Positions 49,231 to 60,618 of a stretch of DNA of 64,000 nucleotides are shown here, piece by piece. The notes beneath the pieces are model-generated. The model ran no database searches. It was not told where the DNA came from and was given only the letters and a program-made list of their open reading frames with translations. The stretch covers positions 132,217,737 through 132,281,736 of the forward strand of contig JBOZIK010000001.1 in assembly GCA_051453625.1 (NCBI GenBank), in the 5' to 3' direction. This stretch comes from Welwitschia mirabilis (lineage: Eukaryota > Gnetophyta > Gnetopsida > Welwitschiales). The position numbers and the translations under genes are program-made. Position 1 is the first letter of the stretch, and every line of letters begins with the position of its first letter.

Positions 49231-50303
49231 TACTACAGTGCGTATTTAAATAAATGTTTATACTCAAAGAGATCTTATCATTCAAAAATAAAATAGATAT
49301 CTTGCATAATGCAATAGATTAGTATAATTGAGAGTAAATCCAAATTTCATATCTTGTTAAAGTCTTATGAGAGGATAATAAGGATTGATTTTCACAAAAG
49401 AATAAAGTAACCAGAACTTAAATAATAATGCAAAAAATAAAGACGTAATACAAATGCAAATGCAACCTAACCTAAATGTAATGTAGATGAATCCAAAATA
49501 CTTACTTTTAGCCTTAACAAAGGCTGCCTTTAAGACCTATATCATCCAAGACAGTGTCACTAGATCAAGAGCAATATAAATAAAAAGGGACATATGCCAA
49601 ACTGACATGTGCATAAGAAAAATAGAGTTTTATATTAAAAGAAGACAAACATCTAAGTTACAAAATAGTCAGGACTCAATAGAGGATAAATATCCCTCTA
49701 TCAAGGGAATGTCTTTTTGAAACTTTTAAGATGAATATCTCATCCTTTGATCTCCTATCATAAGAATTTCTGATGCAATGAAGATGAAGAGGAAAGTTAA
49801 AGAAGAGCTTATTTATTAGATTATAGATTAGAAAATGACAAACAAAAGGCCCTAAAATATGCACTTTACTATAGATAAGAAATGGATGAAATGGTTAATG
49901 GTTGGCTATCAAAGTTAATTATATTATAGTATTATCCTAACTATTATCCAAATAATGAAGGAGATAACAACTGATTACAAAAGATGACTCAATAGTTTTT
50001 CAGTAGTCTACATTAGCATGAAATGTTGTTGTTGTTCTGTCTATCATGGGGATGACATAGGAGATAACGGTTTTCTTTGTCTATCTAAAGACGAAGAAGC
50101 TATCATTTCTATCAGTAATCTTCCTTCAAAGATCTGTGTATTAGAATATGTCTTAAAAGCCTCGAATCTTACTTAGCATTTCACATTTCTAAGATCTTGT
50201 ATCGATTGTTCAAAAATCCTCAGAATTGCATCTAAACCTATGCAAATGTCCTACAAAATAGCTCATAAGGCCCCATCAAATAATATAAATTGGTAGTACA
50301 ACA
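49231..50303 (-). repeat. Inner element 3' LTR
   Basis: 1,073 bp from TACTACAGTGCG (family TGTTGTAGTGTG, so the terminal TG is TA) to ACAACA. Collinear with 55,542-56,630 in full. Contains a conserved CTATCATGGGGATGACA box at 50,041-50,057. The purine segment of the 3' LTR lies to its right (minus reading of TAACCCTTCACTTAGCC). Confidence 0.85.
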
Positions 50304-51960
50304 TAACCCTTCACTTAGCCTTTGTCAGTCCCTGACAAATACCAGGTGAAAACCATAATTGTCAGTCAATTTATCTCATAAAAAATCAATTTAAAAATTA
50401 CAAAATAGGCTTATAAAATACATCACATAGTAAAATAACATGTAGTACATAATGTGTATGAAAATTTTAAAATTTTATTTTATGAAAGCTTTAAAATAAT
50501 TCAAAATTTATAAAAATAAGTCATGAAAATGGGTCCTACCATCTCTTAAGAAAAATAATATGTCTTGTATTGAATAATAAAGGGAAAAAAAGCAAATAGG
50601 AGTGAGAATATAGATGATGGATGTTTTTGAAGCTAGACAACTTTCAAAATTAAGTTCAAAGCTGAGTAAAGAAATGTTAGATTTGAAAAATATACATGTA
50701 TGAAATATTCTGACAAGTAAAGAAAGAGTGAACAATAAACATGTTTTGTCATAAAATGATTATGAGTAGCCTTTAAAAAATCCAAGAATACTAAAGATAG
50801 GCATCACAAAATTATTAAGTAAATTTAACTCTTTATTGAAAACTAGGTAAGAAAAGCCTTAAATGATAAGAAAATACAAAAATGACTTTGGAACAACTAA
50901 CTAAACCATAAAAGAAAACAAAAAAATGGATAAAAAGTAATATAAACAAAAGATAGCCAACATATCCAAAATTTTAACTAGTATATTCCTGTGAAATAAA
51001 TCATAACATCACTCGATTTTAAAATGCATGACTTCATGTATAAGAAAAATTTCATTTGATAAGGAAGTGGTTATGATGATGCTGAAATAAAATGATTTAA
51101 ACAAGGAATGAATAAACCAAATAATTGCTTAAAATAAAATCACCTACCAACATCTCAAAACAAACAATTAAATCTCAAAAAATAAAATGATCATGTGAAA
51201 AGACTAAGAGTCTAGAAAATAAGCAATACCTCTGATGATACCAGGGATACCATTGATCCCATAGCCTCTAAATTTTTATTATTTTATTATTCATAATGAG
51301 AAAAATATAACTACATTCAGTGAAGTAAGGACTCGCAAAGCATGGCCAATCAATCTCCCAGTGGAGTTTTCACAACTACCATATTACACTATCAAAGGCT
51401 CCTCTCAGAAATATTTGCCCTAGTGTACTTATAGTAGGACATCATGATGACCATGTTTTTGAGTTATCACATATAAAAATTATGGTCTTATTTTAGTTTC
51501 TTCTTTTTTTCTCCTTCTTTTATGCAAAGAGAAAATTCCACATGATCAAACACTCTCAAAGACAAAGGTGAAGCCATAAGATGAAGATTAAAAAAAAAAA
51601 AAAGCACTCTTAAAAAATCTAAGATTTTTTCATCATTGAGAAAAACATAAAAAATAAAGCATCTTCATTCAAAATAAAGTTCATAGATGTGTAAATGTCT
51701 TAAGATTAGATGAATCTAATCTTACCATTGTACAATGCCCAAGTCAAAGATTAATCATAAAAATAAATACATAAGTCATGTTTGAAAAATGATTAAATAA
51801 CATTATAATGACTTCAAAATAAAAAGCTAAGAGAAAATTCAAATGGATGCTCATATATTTTCAACCTTTATGCATTAACTTTCTAAAATTCTTAACTGGT
51901 TAATTCAAAAATTTGAATAGAGCCATTAAAATGTATTTTCTTGAAAATACTAAATTAAAA
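50304..51960 (-). other. Inner element 3' non-coding region
   Basis: Collinear in part with the region after integrase in the outer element (44.6-47.2 kb). No ORF of note; the open frame at 50,508-50,735 has no motif. The segment 51,840-51,960 matches 47,130-47,240 (CTTTATGCATTAACTTTCTA against CTTTATCTATTAACCTTTTG), which places the end of the pol deletion. Confidence 0.6.
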
Positions 51961-52685
51961 ATAACTGATAGTCATCCTTCTTATTGTTTAAATAATAGAG
52001 AGGATGATAAAAATAGAAAATAAAAACAAACAGTAAAATTTAGTAGAAAACTAAGGGTAGAAATTAAAAAAAGAGACTATTATCCTAACTATTATGGGGA
52101 AAAGAGAAGGGACAATAGACTATTATCCTCACTATTATGGGGACAAAAGAAGGGACAATACACACAGAAAATTAAAATAGAAAGATAAAAATAAAAATCA
52201 AAGTCAGAATCATAAAATATAAGAGTAGAAAGGGAATAATAAAGCAAACTAAAAATAAATTTTATTCAAATCCTAAAATCTAGTCATACTTTTATTGAAA
52301 AGAAAGGGAAAAAGGGGAGGGAAAAGGATGTGTTTTGATGGTCTAAGAATGTTGTATTCTTTTAGTAAAATAAGGTTCAAGCAAAATATTCATCAATTGA
52401 TAAAATGTATACAATTATTTTCAAGTAAAATCAATTAGAGGAAGAGAGAAATAATAGATAAAACTCTATGAGATCACATGAGAGCACAGATTTTAGAAGT
52501 TAAAGGGGAAATTAATGTTGACTTAAGAAAAAGATTTCCATTGATTATAAGAGTTTTTTTTTGATCACTATAAATAAAAATATGTTCTAGTCCACTAGAA
52601 AGATTTTTCATAATTAAATTCAAATTATGATTTTCATGTTCTGGTTCATGTGGTGGATAATCTCCCTTAAGGTATGAGTTTTCAT
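51961..52685. other. Inner element: filler at the pol deletion, with leader-like repeats
   Basis: Sits where RT, RNase H and integrase should be. It holds an exact tandem duplication of a 43-bp unit (52,075-52,117 and 52,118-52,160) containing ATTATGGGG and AGAAGGGACAAT. Close relatives of this unit occur in the 5' leader near 55,130 (ATCGTGGGAATGATAGAAGG). The rest is unassigned. Confidence 0.5.
52075..52160. repeat. 43-bp tandem duplication
   Basis: Two adjacent 43-bp units beginning GACTATTATCCTMACTATTA and ending AGAAGGGACAATA, with only a few differences. Recent relative to the surrounding sequence. Confidence 0.8.
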
Positions 52686-53340
52686 CTAATAGTTAACGTC
52701 TTTGTCATCTAAAGGTTTTATTTCTTCTTTATTCTTAAAGTTGGATGTACGAATGGCCTCTAAATTTTTAATTTCAATTGGATTAACATAAAGTATAGGC
52801 TCATGTTGTATCGGTCCTCTTTCTTCAAGGGAATGATGTTGAAGAAATAAGATTGGTTTGATATTATTGTCTAAGTCCATTTCATCACCTAGATATTTCT
52901 TAGCTACATCAAAAACTCTAATTGTAAATGTTTTATTTCCAAAGTGACACTTTATCATTCTAATTATTATGTTAATAATGTAGTGGATTATTAGACAAAA
53001 GTATCATGCTATAAGTAATGGGTATCCTCTATTGTGTTTAACTTCTATGATAATTACATCTATTGGATAGCAAACCTCTTTAATTTAGATCACTAAATCT
53101 TTGATGACCCCTAAGGGTTTCTTAACTAAAGTGTCTACTAACTCTAAGAGTATATAAGTAGGCACTAATCTATTTTCTAAATTAATTCTTTTGCAAATAT
53201 GTAGTAGCATAATATTAACACTTACTCTAATGTTAATTAAATCTCTCCTAATCTTTTTGTTTCCCTGTAATGTAACATTCATTGTTGCTACCTCTGGATA
53301 TTTAAATTTGGGTTATTTTTATAATACTAAATTCATGAGG
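52686..53340 (-). pseudogene. Inner element: aspartic protease remnant
   Basis: One minus-strand frame with two stops: MNVTLQGNKKIRRDLINIRV, SVNIMLLHICKRINLENRL, LELVDTLVKKPLGVIKDLVI, then MIKCHFGNKTFTIRVFDVAK and EERGPIQHEP. In Athila-type proteases the active site reads LIDLGASVNIMP, followed by LxLADxSVKxPxGVxEDV. Here the catalytic Asp is Asn and Gly is lost (INIRVSVNIM). The Athila assignment is firm from the flanking segments. Confidence 0.78.
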
Positions 53341-53789
53341 GATTATGCTAGAAAGACCTTATTAGAAATAAGTCATTTTTATTTTCTTTTTGTCAAGTCT
53401 TTCAATAGTTCTAAGTACCCTAGATTTTGTTGTAAAAGTTTCTAGAAGAATAAGTTTATGCTTACATTTTTCATTAAAGCTTTAAGATTCTCATTAAGAG
53501 TTAAATTATTATTAAGCATATCAAGCCAAGGAGTAGCTAGTTATTTTTGTAAAGAAGTTTTCTTTTAATTTTTACTCAGATAAGGGAAGTTGTAATCTTT
53601 AATATTTTATTGTCTTACTCATCTTCATCATCTTGAGTGTTATATTGAGGGGTTAATGCTTTACATGGAGGAGGGTTTCTTTATTGTACACTTCTTATCA
53701 TAATCTTATAGTCTTTTCTCATTTTATTAGGATTTGGTAAAGGTTGTATTACTAATGAGACTTGTGGTCTCTAGTTTACTAGCATGATT

Positions 53790-54760
53790 TATTAAAAGAT
53801 ATTTACTAAATTTTTAATGTTGGAAGTTGGATGAACTTGGTTGAAAGTTTGAGTTTTCGAATTAGTTTTTAAAAGGTTGAGAGTTGCTTTGAAAATATGT
53901 ATCCAACCTTGGTTGTACCTGATTTTGATTTTTAAAGTTGAAAAATATTTGATTAAAAGAACAAACTTCTTTACATATTTTCTCTTTGAATGTTGGTAAA
54001 AGTGGATAATCTTTGGTAATGTAATAATTCTCTTCACATAAATCACATGTTGGCATAAAATTTTTCTTAGTTGCTAATTTGGCATGTAAGATTACTTCAG
54101 TATACTTCTTCAAAATTGTTGTAAAATTTTTAATTAGATTTATAGGGTTGTAATATTCCTACTTTTCTTGTTTAACCTCTTTTAAATCTTTGATGAGTTC
54201 TTTAGATGTTGACCAAGTTTGAATAACTTCCACAAGTGCTTCTAATTTTTTTTAGGCATTTTCTAATGTGACATTCATAAGTTTTCCATTACAAGAGAAG
54301 TCTACAAGTTATTTTGTATGGGGATTTAGTTCACTATAAAAGTAGTTAAATCATCTACTGGATTAGAGTGGGTTGATATAACAAAATGTTTATATGTGAA
54401 ATCATAATCCTCATTTGATTTTTGTTGAAAGTTTATTACTTTCCTTTTCCTTTTTCTAACAGTTTCTTCATTAATAAATGTCTTAATGAAAGCTTCTTGG
54501 GCTTGATCTCAAGATTTTAAAATTTTATGGGGTATAGTTTTAGCCAATTTTTAGCCCTTCCTTTTAATGTCATGGGCAATATTACCATGTATGTTTTATT
54601 ACTAATTTTTTTCTTTCCATTCTCCAAGGTAAGAATTAATTGTTCTATATCTACAATATATTGAATGAGATCCTCATCATCATCTTCACTAAAAGTTAGA
54701 TAGGCATTAAGGTTCTTTAATTCAACATCGTCTTCTAGGAGTAGATCAAAAGGATTTTAA
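53790..54760 (-). pseudogene. Inner element: gag remnant
   Basis: Opens with LEDDVELKNLNAYLTFSEDD, then IVDIEQLILTLENGKKK and ILPMTLKGRAKNWLK, the retrotransposon gag core of Athila elements (family LKGxAKxWL). After frameshifts it continues to the nucleocapsid: TCDLCEENYYITKDYPLLPTF (a zinc knuckle C-x2-C-x4-H-x4-C with His and last Cys replaced), NQNQVQPRLDTYF and QPFKN, ending at SNIKNLVNIF. Two overlapping open frames at 53,792-54,113 are the same coding tract in two registers. Confidence 0.78.
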
Positions 54761-55520
54761 ATTTCTTATTTCTTATTGGCTAGTAATTCCCTTAGAGTAA
54801 CATTTGCATTAGGATTTAGAGTTAAAAACCTTAGAACCTATTTTTGTTTTTAGATAACACTTAACATTATACACTGATTTTCTCCTTCTACAAGATTTTC
54901 TTTCATGGAAGATAATTTAGAAAAAATGAATTTAGAATAAGGATTATATGCATATGGAGAATGCTTTTCCAATTTAATTTCTGAGTTTACTTGTCCTTTT
55001 ATAATGTTTTTTCTATCAATAGCCTTTCTCTCTAATACTTCTTCTCTAGATTGACCATGTCACAACATCCTGCAAATAGAAAATAATAGAAAATATGATT
55101 AAAAATAATAAACTATTTCTTGACTATCGTGGGAATGATAGAAGGGACAATGAACATAACAAGTAGAAAATATAAACTTAATAGAGCAGAAAGCCAAAAA
55201 CTAGAAAAACACATGCTGTCATCTTCTTGGTCATCCAAATAATAAAGGAGACAATATAAATTGATTTTATCACAAAAAATTAAAATTCAAAAATAAAAAC
55301 TAAAAACAAAAAATAAATTCATATATTGTCATCCTATCTATTATGGAGATGACAAAAGGGATGATAATTATTTTACTACTAAAAAATTAAAACTAGAAAA
55401 CTACAAATAAAAAACCTATGATTCCTAATAAAAATACAATGTCAATACAGATAGATAAGTAAACAGAAAATTTGATGTACTTACCTAAATGATGATAACC
55501 CTTGTGATCCTCAATAGCCT
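54761..55520 (-). other. Inner element 5' leader and gag start, no clear ORF
   Basis: Between primer site and gag core. Purine-rich on the minus strand and packed with the family hairpin box: TTGTCATC at 55,326-55,333 pairs perfectly with GATGACAA at 55,348-55,355, and a related box lies at about 55,204-55,258. Confidence 0.55.
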
Positions 55521-55538
55521 TCCCTGGCAATGGTGTCA
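55521..55538 (-). other. Primer binding site of inner element (tRNA-Asp type)
   Basis: Minus-strand reading TGACACCATTGCCAGGGA. The usual plant gypsy site is TGGCGCCGTTGCCGGGGA, complementary to tRNA-Asp. Fourteen of 18 bases match; all four differences are G-to-A on this strand, three of them at former CG dinucleotides. It sits three bases from the LTR, as in the outer element. Confidence 0.8.
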
Positions 55539-55541
55539 ATT

Positions 55542-56630
55542 TATTATGGTATGTATTTATAAAACATTTATACTTAAAGAAATCTTATCATTCACAAATA
55601 AAATAAATATCTTATATGATACAACACATTAGTATAGTTGGAAGTAAACTCAATGTCATATCTTATTGAAGACTTATGTAAGGAGACTAAGGATTGATAT
55701 TTACAAAAGAATAAAGTAACTAAAACTTAAATAATAATGTTAAAAATAAGGATGAAATGCAAATGAAAATGCAACCTAACCTAAATGTAATCTAAAATGA
55801 ATCTAAACTACATATTTTTAGCCTTAACAAAGGCCATCCTTAATACCTATATCACTCAAAAAACTGTCACTAGATTAAGGGCAACATAAACCATAAGATA
55901 CATCTATCAAACTAACATGTACAAAGGAAAAACAAAGTTTTTTATATTAAAAGGAACCAAACATATGGGTTGCAAAATATTTAGGCCTAAATGAATGATG
56001 CATTTCCTTACACTAAGGAAACTGTCTTTCTATAACTCTTGATACAGATCTTTCACCCTTCAATATCCTATCATGAGAATTTCTAGTGCAATGAAGATGT
56101 AAAGAAGAATTAAAAGGGAACTTATTTATAGGATTATAAATTAGAAAATGATAAATAAAAGGTGCTATAATACATGCTCCATTACAGACAGGAAACAAAT
56201 AAAACAGTAAAAGATTATTTATTAGAGTTAATTACATTGTTAGTATCATCCTAATTATCATCCAGATGATGTAGGGAAGAACAACTCATTACAAAATATG
56301 ACTCAACAGGATGACTCAGTAGTGTTTCAATAGTCTACATTAGCATGAAATGTTGTCATCATCCTACCTATCATGGGGAGGACACACAAGATGATAATCT
56401 TCTTTATCCATCTAGAGAAGGAGAAGCTAGCTTTTCTATTATTAATCTTCCTTCAAAGATCTATGTATTACAATGTGCATTAAATGCCTTAAATCATGCT
56501 AAGAATTGCACATCTGCAAGATCTTCTATTAATTCTTTAAAATACTCAAAATTATACCTAAACCTTTGTAAATGTCTTACAAAATAGCTCATAAAACCCC
56601 ATCAAATAACCATAAATTGATGGCATAACA
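55542..56630 (-). repeat. Inner element 5' LTR
   Basis: 1,089 bp from TATTATGGTATG (terminal TG now TA) to GCATAACA. Collinear with 49,231-50,303. Holds the box TGTTGTCATCATCC at about 56,351 with CTATCATGGGGAGGACA after it. Confidence 0.85.
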
Positions 56631-56635
56631 TCATG
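56631..56635. repeat. Target-site duplication TCATG, right copy
   Basis: Identical to 49,226-49,230; directly follows the ACA end of the right LTR. Confidence 0.88.
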
Positions 56636-57370
56636 ATTTATTTAAAAGTTTTATAAAAGATTGAGAAGTTATCCATAAAGATCTTAGTGAAATCCTCTAT
56701 CATGTCATAAAAGATACCCATCATTACACACTAAAAGGTTCTAAGGGCATTACAAATTCAAAAGGACATTCTTATAAAGGCAAATATTCTAAAGGAGGAA
56801 GTAAAGATTTCCTTTTCTAATTCCTCACTAGCTATGAAAACTTGATGATAGCCACTATACTCATTAAGAAAATAGTAGTACACATGTCCTTAAATTCTAT
56901 CAAGTATTTGATTTAGAAAGGATAGAAGGCAATAATTCTTTTTAGTAATTTTATTATATTTTTTAAAGTCAATGCACATCCTTAACTTTTTATCCTTCTT
57001 AAGTATTACCATTAAAGGGCTAATTCATTCACTATCAGATATAGTATTGATAATATTGATATCCATAAATTTAATAATTTCATTCTTAACTACTTACTTA
57101 AGAGTTGGGTTAAGCCTTCATTAGGGTTACCTCACTAGTTTAGCATTATATTCAAGATAGATTTTATGTTAAACTATAAAAAGGATAATGGAAGATAAGT
57201 CCTTGTAGGCCCAAGCAAAGGTATTTGCCTTTAAATTTAAAAGTGAAACTAAGTCAAATTCTTATTGAGCGGTAAGATGTATATTTATTACCAGTAGTTT
57301 CTTAAAGTTATTGGAAAGAAAGATGTACTTCAAACCTTTCAGTAATTCTTTTAATTCTAAGTTGTAATTC
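56636..57370 (-). pseudogene. Outer element: reverse transcriptase, first part
   Basis: Minus strand, mostly one frame: YNLELKELLKGLKYIFLSNN, LNPTLK, VVKNEIIKFMDINIINTISD, LKKDKKLRMCIDFKKYNKIT, KNYCLLSFLNQILDRI, GHVYYYFLNEYSGYHQVF, MMGIFYDMIEDFTKI and FMDNFSIF. This is the gypsy RT with fingers and palm in order. The active-site F-M-D-D is FMDN (codons at 56,668-56,679). The gene is cut a few codons later by the inner element and continues at 49,225. Confidence 0.83.
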
Positions 57371-57689
57371 TTTATTTTATATCATTGAAAATCCTTCACT
57401 AATCATTTTTTAGATGTATTATTTGAATGACATGGATCCATGTACTTCATGAAGTAGATTCTTAGTGGGTCTCACATGTTGAACTTATTCTCATTTAAGG
57501 TTTTTACTTGTTTAATATCATGATTGAAACTATTAGTTCCTAAGTGATTATGGTTGAGTTTATGAAAACTATTAATTTACATTGAATCATCATATAAAGT
57601 TAAGTCATGTAATATCAACAATCTCTCTTCAACTAGGCAATGTTATAAAAACAAAGTTGGTCTGACTTCTTCTTCTAAGTTTTAATCAT

Positions 57690-58200
57690 CTCCCATATCT
57701 TTCTTAGTAGCATTACAAACTTTAATAGTAAACTTCTTGTTGCTTATGTAACATTTCATCATTCTACTCTATGTATCTATGATGTAGTAAAACGTTGTAC
57801 AAAATTCTATATCTAAGAGTAGTAAGTAATCTATATTATATTATACTTTAATAATAACCACATCTATGAGGTAGAAGTCTTCTTTTATTTGGATGACTAA
57901 ATCTTTAATGATCCTTGATTGAAGTATCAACTAATTCTAAAATGATCTATATAGGTATAATTCTATTTTTCAATCTAATTCTTTTGCATATGTGAAGGGA
58001 TATGATGTTTAAAATTTCTCCTATATCTATTAAGGATATTTTGATTCTTTTGATCTCTTTCAAAGTAACACTAACCATTGCTACCCTAGTGTCTTTAAAC
58101 TTAGGATACTTTTGCATAACTAAGTTGGAGATAGATTGTGTAAGGAAGACATTACTAAGGATGGTATGTTTCTATTTTCTTATAACTAGGTATTTTTAGA
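57690..58200 (-). pseudogene. Outer element: aspartic protease remnant
   Basis: MVSVTLKEIKRIKISLIDIG, LNIISLHICKRIRLKNRIIP, ILELVDTSIKDH and, after shifts, RMMKCYISNKKFTIKVCNAT. It is the counterpart of 52,686-53,340 in the inner element. The active-site DxG region reads LIDIGEILNI, so the Asp is kept here but the A/S following is changed. Confidence 0.7.
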
Positions 58201-58429
58201 GCTTAGCATAATTAAGATTTTCTTGTAATAGATTCCAAAAGGATAAGATGCTTACATCTCACATTAAAAGTTTCAAGTGTTCATTATAGATAGGATTTAT
58301 GTTTAGCTTATTACGCTAAGGAATAGCTAGTTTCTTCTCTTTGGTTTCTTATGAAGAATTTTTTGTGGGAGTATTATCTTCTAAAGTTAAAAGGAAGTTA
58401 TGTGTTTTTAATATTTTCACATTATCCTA

Positions 58430-59780
58430 TTTTTTATCGTTCTCATCATTCTTGAAATTTGAAGACTCATAAGTAGGTGATGCTGTATCAATTTTACTTC
58501 TAGTTACTACCTTTTAATATTTTTTAACTTCATTTGAATTTGGTAAAGATTGATATGTAAGAGACCCTTGTGGTCATTGATTAACCAACATCATTTGAAC
58601 TATACTAACTAAAGTATTAATGTTCTTAATTTAATTTTCAATATTTTTTGGTTCTTTCTTGTATTTTCTTTAACTTCTTTATTAAGTCTCTAAGTAAATT
58701 ACTTTGACTTAAAAATTTAAGGCATGTAGTTAAAAGTTTGAATTACTTGATTGAAAATTTAAATTCTTAAATCTATTTTTAAAAGGTTTAATATTTGACT
58801 ACCTACTTATTCTTTGTTAATATTGTACTTGATGCTTAAAGTTGGAAGGCTTTGATTGAAGTAACATGCTTCCTCATACATATTATCTTTATATGTTGGT
58901 AACAAGGGACATTATTTTATTAAATGAAAGTTGTTTTTTAATAAATTACATGTTGAAATTATCTTTATCTTATTTATAACTTTTACATCAACTATCATCT
59001 AAGTGTAGTTCTCCAAAGTAGTTGTGAAATCCTTAATAACATTAGTTAAATAATGTTGCTCTTTCTTCTTGTCATATCTTATTTTCTTTATATCTCTTAT
59101 GATTTAATTTTGTCATATACTATGGTTTAATTTTCATTAGAAGTTGACTTTAGCTAAGTTTAACTTATTTCTACTAGTTCTTTTAATAAGTTTTATGCTT
59201 TATTTTGAGTTAAGTTTATCATGTTACCACCACATGTAAAGTCTATAAGTTGTTTTGTTTAACTATTTAATTCATTATGAAAATAATCTATCAACCTTCT
59301 TTTAGTAAATTCATTAATAGGATTAAAGTAAATAGCTATGATAAGTTACTCATAAGTTATGTCATAATCTTTATGGGGTTGTTGTTGAAAGTTGATAACT
59401 TCCATACTTTTTTTCTTATTGTAATTTCACTTATAAATCTCTTAATAAAAGCTTCTTGCACTTGATTCTAAGACTTAAAAATTTTGTGTGTAATGGTTCT
59501 AAGCTAAAGTTTAGCTTTTTCTCTAAGTATGATAGGAAATATAACCATGTAAGTTCTATTACTAATGCATTTATTCTCATTTTCCAAGGTAACGCAAGTT
59601 GTTCTATGTTATCTAGATATTGAAATGGGTTCTCATCAAGCTCTCTTAATAATAATGATAGGTGTTTAAGTTCCTAAGTTCTATGTCATCTTCAGGAGGT
59701 AATTCAAAAGGATTTTTAACTTAAAATTTTCTATTAGACATTAAATCTCTAAGCATAATCTTTGTATTTGAATTAGATGT
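58430..59780 (-). pseudogene. Outer element: gag remnant
   Basis: PFELPPEDDIELRNLNTY, then frameshifted core pieces, INEFTKRRLIDYFHNELNS, TKQLIDFTCGGNMINLTQNK (an Athila gag signature), and the nucleocapsid part CNLLKNNFHLIKQCPLLP-like, with one Gln codon now a stop, followed by TYKDNMYEEACYFNQS. It is more damaged than the gag of the inner element. Confidence 0.72.
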
Positions 59781-60597
59781 TTCTGACATGATTGGTACAC
59801 TTGGTGAAACTACTTGCTTAAGATTTTGCATGGAATTTCAATTAGACAAAGAATAAACAAAAAAATTTGCTTCTATTATATTGTTTTCACAGTCTTGTTT
59901 TGGAAAATTTGATTTTGAAATAACAAAAGAATAAAAGTATTCTCCTTTAATTCTTGGAATTCTTTAATCTTTTTTTGTTTCTTAAGCATACATACCTAGA
60001 TTTTGATCATAGTTAAATAAGCCTTCTTTGATGTTATCCTCGATTAGGATTTACTCTCTTTGATATTTTATCTTCTTATCAAAATTCACCATATCCCTAC
60101 ATACTTAGAAGATGATAAACTAGAGAACAACTTATTCAAAGATAAATTATAGAAAATTAAAAGTGCAAAAAATAGAAATGAAAATAAGTAACTTTCATCT
60201 ACCTATTTCATGTGAAAGACAAAGTGGATGATACCACCAAATCTAGAAAAACCCTAATTAAAAACAAGAAAAATTACAAAAATAGAAAAACTGAAATAAA
60301 TATTATAGTCCTCTACTTATATGACATGAACAAAAAAGAGAGAAATTTTGAGTTTATTATACTATAAAAAATAGAAAAACTGATTATTAAGAAGAAAACT
60401 AAAAACCTAATTACAATCTATTGTCTAATGTATTGTCTAGACAACAAAGGAGACAACAGAGCTTATTAACACTACTAAAAAAAAAATAGAAATAAACCTA
60501 TGGAATCTATAATAAAAATATAACACTACTTTAAATAAGTAATCTAAATTGAAATCCAAGGTACTTATAGAAATAATCCTCTAGCTCCTTGTAGCCT
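59781..60597 (-). other. Outer element 5' leader, no clear ORF
   Basis: Equivalent to 54,761-55,520 of the inner element. Includes the perfect 12-bp palindrome TTGTCTAGACAA at 60,433-60,444, a version of the hairpin box, and a related string near 60,190-60,230. Confidence 0.5.
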
Positions 60598-60615
60598 TTT
60601 GTAACAATGGTACTA
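60598..60615 (-). other. Primer binding site of outer element (tRNA-Asp type, badly decayed)
   Basis: Minus-strand reading TAGTACCATTGTTACAAA, aligned with TGGCGCCGTTGCCGGGGA at the same three-base distance from the LTR. Most differences are G-to-A or C-to-T; one is a transversion. Confidence 0.65.
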
Positions 60616-60618
60616 AAA

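Larger units (their letters stand above)
49231..56630 (-). mobile_element. Inner Athila-like element, nested in the RT of the outer one
   Basis: LTRs at 49,231-50,303 and 55,542-56,630, perfect 5-bp target-site duplication, tRNA-Asp-type primer site at 55,521-55,538, same orientation and family as the outer element. Internal length is about 5.2 kb against about 8.6 kb in the outer one. Gag and protease remain; RT, RNase H and integrase are missing. The protease region (to about 52,690) is followed by about 0.7 kb of leader-like and unknown sequence and then by sequence collinear with the region after integrase (about 51,960 on). It is therefore a deletion derivative that would have depended on enzymes from other copies, if the deletion predates its insertion. 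Confidence 0.85.

Noticed and set aside
53191-53445. 84-codon plus-strand ORF
   Set aside because: Antisense to the protease of the inner element, with hydrophobic AT-driven composition and no motif.
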